DNA of 21,339 bases from Planctomycetota bacterium. GTDB taxonomy: Bacteria; Planctomycetota; Phycisphaerae; Phycisphaerales; SM1A02. Where the stretch lies: the NCBI GenBank assembly GCA_014381385.1, contig JACNLR010000103.1, forward strand, positions 1 through 21,339, read 5' to 3'. The position numbers and the translations under genes are program-made. Numbering within the stretch: position 1 is the stretch's first letter; every line of letters begins with the position of its first letter. Shown here in pieces: positions 6,187-12,677 of this stretch. The notes beneath the pieces were generated by a model. It searched no databases, was not told where the DNA came from, and worked only from the letters and a program-made list of their open reading frames with translations.

Positions 6187-8717
6187 ACCCAGCACAATGG
6201 GCGGCCATTCGAGAACTATTCGCAGAAGCTAGGAAACTTTCTCAAGAATTGCGGGAACCTTTTTTGCTTTCTTCAAGTAACGACGAAGTCGTCCTTACAC
6301 AAGTAAGAACTTTACTCAATAACGACCAAGAAGATGATTTTTTAGAAGACCCTGCACTTGGCAACGCGTTTACGCTCGCCGATGCACAAACACCCGAGCA
6401 GGGAATGCAAGTCCCCGTCAATCTAATCGATGGATACACCATTTCAAAAATTCTTGGCAGTGGTGCAAGTGGCATTGTGTATGAAGCACAACAATCAGAA
6501 CCAAAACGAATGGTCGCAATTAAAGTGCTTCGCGCAGGCTCAATGGGGAAAAATGACCGCGTTCGTTTTCAACGTGAAGCAGAAACTCTGGCAAATTTAG
6601 AGCACCAACATGTTGCAACCGTGCACGCTATCGGCACAACAAGCGACGGCTCGCCTTGGATGGCAATGGAACTCATTGTTGGCCAACGACTTGACGATTG
6701 GGCGCAAGATAAAGGCAGCAACGATATTGTTTCAATAATGCAAAAAATAAGTGATGCCGTCCACGCGGCGCATTGCAAAAATATTGTGCACCGAGACTTA
6801 AAACCGGCGAATATTCTTGTTGATGAGGATGGCCATCCGCGAGTGCTTGACTTTGGCGTTGCAAGAATTACAAAAGGAGACAACGATAAAACTACGTTAA
6901 TCACGCAAACAGGCGCAATCATCGGTACTCAAAAGTATATGAGCCCCGAACAAGCCTCTGGTAGCCCGAACGTCGATGCTCGAAGCGATGTTTACGCAAT
7001 GGGCATCATGCTACAAGAGTTTCTTCCAAACAATGCGCCAAGAGATTTACGTACAATCGCTGCAAAGGCTGCAGACGAATTTTCAAATAGAAGGTACTTA
7101 GATGGTGGAGAATTGCGTGATGATTTACAAAGGTGGTCAGATAAAGCACCTATTCATGCACGAAGATCTACTCCTTGGTACGTCGCTACATTATTGATCA
7201 GGAGACACAAAGCGATATCTTCATTTATTGCACTCGTAGTAATCGTCATCGTGTTAGCAATCTCTGATGTAAACACAAAAGATCGCGCGCATTATTTCTC
7301 CCTCATCCAACAGGCACAACTTGCGTTTGAACAAAGCGATCTTACGCAAATGAACCAGTTGCTCAATTTATGCGACGAGAATCATCGAAACTGGGAATGG
7401 CACTGGCTACATCAACTCGCAATAGTAGGTGAACTCCCCATAAAGGCGATCGATGTTTCGGCAACTAACGGTGCGAATATTCTCGCTACAACCGCAAATG
7501 GTGAGCTCGTTCGCGCTACGACAAATCATGTAATCCGCCAACACCCATTTTCTACATCAAGATCGTTGTTATCTCGAGACTGCTCAACATGGGTAGCCAT
7601 GCAGCAAAACGGTACCCTTGTAATCACCGCTATTGAGTCACCTGAAAATGAACCTTTAGTCGTAGAATTGGGCGTCCCTTATACCCACATCTCATGCATG
7701 TCTCTTTCTGAGGATGGGAATTATTTAATTGTCGCAATGACACCGCCGTTTAATCCAGAGGATCCATCGTCGCTCATTGCAAAAACGCAGGTTCTATGCT
7801 TGGATTTGCAAAACCCGTCTGTCTTGTTTGAAGAAGCATTACATGACCGCATCCTTGACAACGATTCAGCAATTGCTGTTTCAAACGAAGGTAATACTGC
7901 AGTTGTCTCGATGATTGACGGCAGCATTATTGTTTGGCGCCATGGTGAAATTGAAGATCGACGGTCAATTAAAATCACCAATGGTGCCGCGACCGTTGCC
8001 TTGAGTACAGAAGGGAACATGCTTGCAGTTGGAGGCATTGGAGCCGGAGTAACAAATATTCGTCTGCTTGATAGCAACACATTATCTCAAATTGCAGATA
8101 TTCCGATCATTGCGCACGACTATGCAGTCTTATCAATTGATATCGCTCCAGATATTTCCAAAGTAGTTTCGATCGACACTTCTGGCATACTCCGCATTTC
8201 TCCATTGGACGGAGGAACTCCATCAAGTGAAGTATCTCGCGAAAAAGAGAGCGGCGTTACCGTTAAATTTTCATCCGATTCAAATCACGTACTTATTAGA
8301 AGCGCAAATGGAAACTCTAGAATCCGTCCTACCTTAAACGTGTCAACAGAAAAAAAACTATTCTCTACGGGCACCATTGTTCAATCCGTTATTTTAAATG
8401 ATTTAATTTACATCACAAAAAGAGACGGCAGTTCCATCAAATACAACACCAAAAACAACACGACAAGTGTTGTCGATTCGATTTCATACAGAACACTTGA
8501 ACCAACAATTTCATCACCAGATAACTCTAGGCATATTACGATTGAGCAAAAAACAAGTGTTCAACTATGGGACTCGAAAACCCAAACACCACTAATATCA
8601 CTGCCTTGGGCGGGGAATACTATTACATCAATCGGATTCATTAACGACGGAAACGCCATCATTGCTATTTCAATCGACGGAAAACTGAAAAAATGGACAA
8701 CTCAGCAACAGAATTAA
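6183..8717 (+). CDS. Membrane Ser/Thr protein kinase with C-terminal beta-propeller-like sensor
   Basis: 844 aa. An N-terminal extension (1-83) is followed by a Hanks-type kinase: P-loop GSGASG (92-97), VAIK Lys114, alphaC Glu132, HRDLKPAN with Asp205 and Asn210, DFG Asp223, and SPE (254-256) in place of APE. All catalytic residues are present. The C-lobe is short: SDVYAMGIMLQEF runs almost directly into the DLRTIAAKA...NRRY...ELRDDLQRW tail, without the usual alphaG-region insert of about 40 residues. One membrane helix (about 345-361, FIALVVIVIVLAI) is followed by a long extracytoplasmic region with WD40-like strands, clearest at IVWRHGE (about 583) and at the end (LWDSKTQ...SIDGKLKKWTT). 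It overlaps the sigma gene by four bases, and sigma/kinase pairing is a planctomycete theme. The kinase probably senses at the envelope and acts on the sigma factor; that link is inferred. Confidence 0.9.
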   Translation: MNPAQWAAIRELFAEARKLSQELREPFLLSSSNDEVVLTQVRTLLNNDQEDDFLEDPALGNAFTLADAQTPEQGMQVPVNLIDGYTISKILGSGASGIVYEAQQSEPKRMVAIKVLRAGSMGKNDRVRFQREAETLANLEHQHVATVHAIGTTSDGSPWMAMELIVGQRLDDWAQDKGSNDIVSIMQKISDAVHAAHCKNIVHRDLKPANILVDEDGHPRVLDFGVARITKGDNDKTTLITQTGAIIGTQKYMSPEQASGSPNVDARSDVYAMGIMLQEFLPNNAPRDLRTIAAKAADEFSNRRYLDGGELRDDLQRWSDKAPIHARRSTPWYVATLLIRRHKAISSFIALVVIVIVLAISDVNTKDRAHYFSLIQQAQLAFEQSDLTQMNQLLNLCDENHRNWEWHWLHQLAIVGELPIKAIDVSATNGANILATTANGELVRATTNHVIRQHPFSTSRSLLSRDCSTWVAMQQNGTLVITAIESPENEPLVVELGVPYTHISCMSLSEDGNYLIVAMTPPFNPEDPSSLIAKTQVLCLDLQNPSVLFEEALHDRILDNDSAIAVSNEGNTAVVSMIDGSIIVWRHGEIEDRRSIKITNGAATVALSTEGNMLAVGGIGAGVTNIRLLDSNTLSQIADIPIIAHDYAVLSIDIAPDISKVVSIDTSGILRISPLDGGTPSSEVSREKESGVTVKFSSDSNHVLIRSANGNSRIRPTLNVSTEKKLFSTGTIVQSVILNDLIYITKRDGSSIKYNTKNNTTSVVDSISYRTLEPTISSPDNSRHITIEQKTSVQLWDSKTQTPLISLPWAGNTITSIGFINDGNAIIAISIDGKLKKWTTQQQN

Positions 8718-9514
8718 GGGAATGGGAACGGGGGCGCGTTATCAATTTGTCCATTTACAAGTTGCATTAGATATTCTGTTAACACGAGCGGAAGTGTCTG
8801 CCCAACAGTGTAGCTCGGGAGATTTGGATCATTAGTGTCAGCAGGAGCCGAGTCAAAACGCCAGCAACCATCAACACCCTTGCGATAAATTAAAACCGTA
8901 ACCTTGCCATTTGAAATGATAATGACCAAGACTTCAGTATCGCTAATTCGTATGACATACCGCTCATCGCCTGGAGCTGATGCTGGTTCCTCGCAGTCAC
9001 CAGAGCCAGAACCAGAACCGTCTGTTTCGTTTCCAACAAAATCGCCGTTCCATTTCCAGCCACCACTGACAGCAGGATTTTGCGCTGTGAAAACTACAAC
9101 ACACTCAGGAATTGGGAGATGTTCTCCTCGAAGGTACCCTACTGCGTTAACATCCATCACTCTTTGATTTGCGCCAATTTGGTATGCGATACATTCGAAA
9201 AATTTGTTGTTTGATCCTAAATCATGAAGTTGAATAAGTTCAATTCCGTTATCTGAAAAAATCCACATCCATGAAACCGAGAGTTCCCCATCGTTTTGCA
9301 GCCGAAAGACACCTTCAATTAAAAGGCGCTCATAAATACCATTTTCATTCACATGGTCAATTTCAAAGTAGAAAAATTCATTGACTTGTCCATTGCGCGA
9401 GCCATCCGAACCACGGCTCCCAACCATTGCATAACCGATACTCGAAATTCCAAGCGCAAGCAGCAAAAGTAGCGTTAATGGTATGTTTTTCATGTTCAAA
9501 GAAGGGCTTTCCAT
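8714..9514 (-). CDS. Secreted hypothetical protein next to the sigma/kinase pair
   Basis: 266 aa, no family recognised. ATG 9514 has a good Shine-Dalgarno (AGGGAG, 7-8 nt upstream); a second ATG at 9493 would also leave the signal peptide intact. The signal peptide is MKNIPLTLLLLLALGISSIG with cleavage near GYA. The mature part has beta-strand-rich stretches (FFYFEIDHV, LSVSWMWIF, EVLVIIISNGKVTVLIY), four cysteines and a Gly/Ser linker (DGSGSGSGD) that divides it into two halves. It ends in Pro/Phe (PPFPFP). Its TAA and the kinase's TAA share the palindrome TTAA, so the genes converge with a three-base overlap. It may belong functionally with the sigma/kinase module; there is no direct evidence beyond position and the shared upstream motif. 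Confidence 0.7.
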   Translation of the reverse strand: MESPSLNMKNIPLTLLLLLALGISSIGYAMVGSRGSDGSRNGQVNEFFYFEIDHVNENGIYERLLIEGVFRLQNDGELSVSWMWIFSDNGIELIQLHDLGSNNKFFECIAYQIGANQRVMDVNAVGYLRGEHLPIPECVVVFTAQNPAVSGGWKWNGDFVGNETDGSGSGSGDCEEPASAPGDERYVIRISDTEVLVIIISNGKVTVLIYRKGVDGCWRFDSAPADTNDPNLPSYTVGQTLPLVLTEYLMQLVNGQIDNAPPFPFP

Positions 9515-9595
9515 AGAGTAACTCCCTATAGATAAAAAGCGAAATGAAACCCTGAAAACCGCAATAGTTTTTTACGATGTGATTATCGGACGTTG

Positions 9596-9604
9596 TGCTA
9601 TATT
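9596..9604 (+). promoter_or_regulatory. Candidate extended -10 promoter for rpsD
   Basis: TGCTATATT fits an extended -10 (TGnTATAAT with one change). No good -35 box lies 16-18 bases upstream, which extended -10 promoters tolerate. Transcription would begin near 9611 and leave a leader of about 130 nt before rpsD. Confidence 0.3.
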
Positions 9605-9668
9605 TGACGTGTTCAGTACACCAATGGGTTGCGAAATCACTGTTTTTCTGGTCTAATTCGCCGTTCCC

Positions 9669-9723
9669 CACCCGTTTTATGGGTAGCCATCGATGGTCGA
9701 TCGCACCCTTGGGTGACTTTTTT
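9669..9723 (+). promoter_or_regulatory. Candidate attenuator in the rpsD leader
   Basis: Two CACCC segments (9669-9673, 9704-9708) alternate with two GGGT(G) segments (9681-9684, 9711-9715). Segments 1+2 and 3+4 form short hairpins, the second having a CUUG loop and being followed by six T (9718-9723), like a weak terminator; segments 2+3 could pair instead. rpsD follows 20 nt later without a visible Shine-Dalgarno. S4 autoregulates its own mRNA in several bacteria, so a leader structure is plausible, but the stems are only four to five base pairs long. Confidence 0.3.
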
Positions 9724-9742
9724 CAGAATTGGTACTTTTTGT

Positions 9743-10342
9743 ATGGCTCGTTATCTTGGACCTAAAGTCAAACTCTCACGTCGCGTTGGTGTTCCGATTG
9801 CAGACATTCCCAAACACACTGCTAAAAGGCAATTGACGCCTCCTGGACCACACGGTTTTCGTGGTCGACGATTGAAAGATTATGGTGTACGGCTTGTCGA
9901 AAAACAAAAACTTCGTTATCACTATAACATTCTTGAGAAACAATTCCGCCGTTACATCGCACAAGCGAGTCGACTCAAAGGCAACACCGGCGAAGTGCTG
10001 CTTCAACTTCTTGAACAGCGCCTAGATAACGTCTTACGCAGAGCAGGTTTTGTCCGAACAATCTGGGCTGCACGCCAAATGGTTGTACACGGGCACGTTC
10101 TTGTGAATGGTAAAAAAGTTGATCGCCCGAGCTTTGCTGTTTCAGCGGGTGACGTCATCACTCTAAAACCAAAAATTCACGACCTCGCTCGAGCGAATAT
10201 GGAAACTCTCGCAGGCCATATTGTTTCAGACTGGCTCAACATGAATCCGTCCGAATTGACATGCACGGTGGTCACCCACCCAACTGCTGATCAAATTCCG
10301 TTTGATGTGAACACGAACCTCATTGTTGAATTTTACCGTTAA
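9743..10342 (+). CDS. rpsD: 30S ribosomal protein S4
   Basis: 199 aa, standard size. It is a primary 16S rRNA-binding protein of the small subunit. It begins MARYLGPKVKLSRR and continues with GFRGRRLKDYGVRLVEKQKL and the S4 RNA-binding domain (RLDNVLRRAGF, then ARQMVVHGHVLVNGKKVDRP). The start at 9743 matches the canonical MARY N-terminus; the open frame upstream is leader sequence. The N-terminal domain has no cysteines, so this is the zinc-free (C-minus) S4 form. It is the only ribosomal gene in view, outside the usual alpha-operon context, with the PpiD-like gene 57 nt downstream. Confidence 0.98.
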   Translation: MARYLGPKVKLSRRVGVPIADIPKHTAKRQLTPPGPHGFRGRRLKDYGVRLVEKQKLRYHYNILEKQFRRYIAQASRLKGNTGEVLLQLLEQRLDNVLRRAGFVRTIWAARQMVVHGHVLVNGKKVDRPSFAVSAGDVITLKPKIHDLARANMETLAGHIVSDWLNMNPSELTCTVVTHPTADQIPFDVNTNLIVEFYR

Positions 10343-10348
10343 TGAAGA

Positions 10349-10393
10349 ACCGCCCATGCGGTGGTCGCGTGCCATCTATGGGCAAGGGACCAC
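10349..10393 (+). promoter_or_regulatory. Hairpins covering the ribosome-binding region of the PpiD-like gene
   Basis: A short hairpin ACCGC-CCAT-GCGGT (10349-10362) is followed by a larger imperfect one, GTGGTC (10361-10366) with GACCAC (10388-10393), with inner TGCC (10370-10373) and GGCA (10381-10384). The second encloses the only purine-rich candidate ribosome-binding site (AAGGGA, 10384-10389), seven to eleven bases before ATG 10400. It lacks a T-run, so it looks more like translational control than a terminator. Confidence 0.35.
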
Positions 10394-10399
10394 TTCCAC

Positions 10400-12319
10400 A
10401 TGTTTAAGTTCCTCCGCAAGTACAGCGTCTGGATTCTCGGCTTTGGCGGCACACTGCTGCTCATTGCATTCCTAGCACCAAACGTGATTCAACAACTCGC
10501 CCAAGAAGCTGGATACGCTGGCACAACACAGGCAACGGTTGGTGATGGTGAATCTGTGGGCTTTGAAGAGTGGCAACAAACTATCTCAGAGTCACAAATT
10601 ATCGATCGATTAGGCACCGCAATTCCGGGCGTTGGTGAGCTTGAATCACCAGAACATTGGTACCTTCTTGCAAGAGAAGCAGACCTTGCAGGCCTCACAC
10701 CAGCAGTGCAAGCAGTTGGCATCGATGATCAAACACTTTTCAACATAGCTGGTAACACTGGCTCAAGACCACAAGTTGTCCTTGAAGCTCTTGCACACTT
10801 ACAAGGCATTCAACGTCTAGTCCGAGCGTACCAAATGAGCGGAAAATTCTCAGAAAGGCGGCTAAACAATGCCGCCTCAGATTTACTCTCAACTGTCGCA
10901 GCAGAAACTGTTGTTATTCCAGCAACTCCACAAGACAACGGTTCTTTTTCGGAAGAAGATTTGCAAGCCCAACTCACCGCTTGGGAAAACACACCGCGCG
11001 GCGAAGGAGACCAAGGCTTTGGATACAAATTACCAAACCGTTTCAAAGTCGAATGGTTACAAATTCCAGCAGATACAATAAAAGAAGCTACAAAGGTTAG
11101 CGATTCTTTTTCATCAAGAGAACAACGAAAATACTGGCGACGAAACGAAACAGATCCTCGTTTTCCAGCGATTGGCAACGATGGCAATATTCCAGAAGTA
11201 GTTTCCAATGCATACCTAGATGAACTTACTACTAAGACTCGTGCAAAAATTTCGCGCGCAGCATCGGACAAATTGCGAAATCCAAGACGTGGTCTTGATG
11301 AAAACAATGGTTTTTATGTCCTTCCAGATGATTGGGACGACAGCAAGCTCGATTTTGAATCACTCTCTGCTGCTCTGCAAGACGAGTTCTCCCTTGCTCT
11401 CCCAGAGTACGGAAGTGTCGCGACTTGGACCCAAACGAGTAACGCCAATAGTATTCCTGTCATTGGTTCTGTGCTTGCTACGAATCTTGGCAGCACACCA
11501 CTTGATTTTGAAACGCTTATTTCTTCCGCAAAAGAATTTGATACGAACGGTTTGTATAGAATTCAGACAGGTGTTTCAAGCCCTATTCTTGAAACTGCAA
11601 GCGGAGACATCGTTGTCTTTAGAATTACACAATCGGACCCAGCCCGCGCACCAAAAGACCTTGATGAAGTACGCGAAGATGTCACGTACGACCTTGGTCG
11701 GATTGCCCGCTGGAAAACATTGCAAGCAGAGTCCAATTTGATTGAGGAATTTGCACGAGAAAAGGGTATGCTCGCAGCGTCCATTGAATACGGTACGACT
11801 GTAAACCCACCGCAACCAGTCTCGATGGTAGATACTGGTGTACCCACTATTCTTGACCCAGCTACAGCAAGACCACTTATGTCTCAGGCAATCATGCAGC
11901 GGCTGGGCGCTGGTGGTCGTATCTCAGATATGAACACAAGGGTTCCCTCACTTGCGAAAAATGATCCAACTGTTATTCAATCGATAATCGACCAAGCATC
12001 GGATCTTCCGCTTGAAACTCCCGTGGCATCCCTCTCCGCAGAAGACCGCATCTTTATTGTTTCATCGCCAGAAAACATGGCACTCGTACTTGTACGCGTT
12101 ACTGGGACTACTCCAGCATCTGGCGAACTTGCTACAGACTTCTCTGGCGGAACATCACCTATTCTTCAAACGATGCTCTCGGTCGATGAACTAGGTGGAG
12201 CAGATGCAATCAGCGATGCATTCTCATTTGAAACTCTCGCTATTCGTCATAATTTTGAGCGAGGTCGACGTGGAAGTGACGCCGTCGAAGATGACGTCAC
12301 CGTAAACGAAGTTAACTGA
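10400..12319 (+). CDS. Membrane-anchored periplasmic chaperone (SurA/PpiD-like)
   Basis: 639 aa from ATG 10400; a GTG at 10361 in the same frame would add 13 residues unlike the family. The N-terminus MFKFLRKYSVWILGFGGTLL has basic residues and one membrane helix (about 8-28), the PpiD arrangement with the bulk in the periplasm. A SurA_N-like helical region follows. The segment around FDTNGLYRIQTGVSSPILET...DIVVFRITQSDPARAPKDLDEVREDV resembles the end of a PpiC domain and the start of the following helix, but a clear catalytic parvulin core is not visible between about 240 and 400. It is therefore probably a folding or holding chaperone rather than an efficient isomerase. It lies downstream of rpsD, possibly in one transcript, and its end overlaps the convergent tRNA-binding gene by eight bases. 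Confidence 0.65.
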   Translation: MFKFLRKYSVWILGFGGTLLLIAFLAPNVIQQLAQEAGYAGTTQATVGDGESVGFEEWQQTISESQIIDRLGTAIPGVGELESPEHWYLLAREADLAGLTPAVQAVGIDDQTLFNIAGNTGSRPQVVLEALAHLQGIQRLVRAYQMSGKFSERRLNNAASDLLSTVAAETVVIPATPQDNGSFSEEDLQAQLTAWENTPRGEGDQGFGYKLPNRFKVEWLQIPADTIKEATKVSDSFSSREQRKYWRRNETDPRFPAIGNDGNIPEVVSNAYLDELTTKTRAKISRAASDKLRNPRRGLDENNGFYVLPDDWDDSKLDFESLSAALQDEFSLALPEYGSVATWTQTSNANSIPVIGSVLATNLGSTPLDFETLISSAKEFDTNGLYRIQTGVSSPILETASGDIVVFRITQSDPARAPKDLDEVREDVTYDLGRIARWKTLQAESNLIEEFAREKGMLAASIEYGTTVNPPQPVSMVDTGVPTILDPATARPLMSQAIMQRLGAGGRISDMNTRVPSLAKNDPTVIQSIIDQASDLPLETPVASLSAEDRIFIVSSPENMALVLVRVTGTTPASGELATDFSGGTSPILQTMLSVDELGGADAISDAFSFETLAIRHNFERGRRGSDAVEDDVTVNEVN

Positions 12320-12668
12320 CTTTTGAGCCAGAAGGCATTTTGCGATCGCACCGTAGGACTGCGACATCCTCCGCATCATCTCCATCGCGCTTTGTAGCTG
12401 CGATTACCATGCCTTCACTGATTTCCCCACGAATCTTTCGGGGTTCTAAGTTTGCAACAATTATAACTTGCGTCCCTTCCAAATCCTCTGGAGCATACCA
12501 CGCTTTCATACCAGCACAAATTTGTCTGCCATCTGCAGTTCCATCGTCAATTTGTAACTTTAAAAGTCGATCTGCATCGGGGTGCAACTCCGCTTTTGTC
12601 ACAGTGACCACGCGTAAATCTAGTTTTGCAAAATCGTCGTACGCTATTTGGGGGAGGAATTCAGTCAT
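12312..12668 (-). CDS. Stand-alone tRNA-binding domain protein (EMAP/CsaA/MetRS C-terminal type)
   Basis: 118 aa, made almost entirely of one OB-fold tRNA-binding domain of the kind appended to the MetRS C-terminus. Recognisable stretches are FAKLDLRVVTVTKAELHPDA, then DRLLKLQIDDG, then VIIVANLEPRKIRGEISEGM. Such proteins bind tRNA without base specificity and can assist synthetases; CsaA relatives have been linked to export. It starts nine bases after the ileS stop without a clear Shine-Dalgarno, so it is probably coupled to ileS. No methionyl-tRNA synthetase is nearby. A function as an IleS partner is inferred from the operon only. Confidence 0.88.
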   Translation of the reverse strand: MTEFLPQIAYDDFAKLDLRVVTVTKAELHPDADRLLKLQIDDGTADGRQICAGMKAWYAPEDLEGTQVIIVANLEPRKIRGEISEGMVIAATKRDGDDAEDVAVLRCDRKMPSGSKVS

Positions 12669-12677
12669 AGTTGAAGT

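Noticed and set aside
12342..12349. GCGATCGC palindrome at the end of the tRNA-binding gene
   Set aside because: A single copy inside coding sequence; no sign of a HIP1-like repeat family here.
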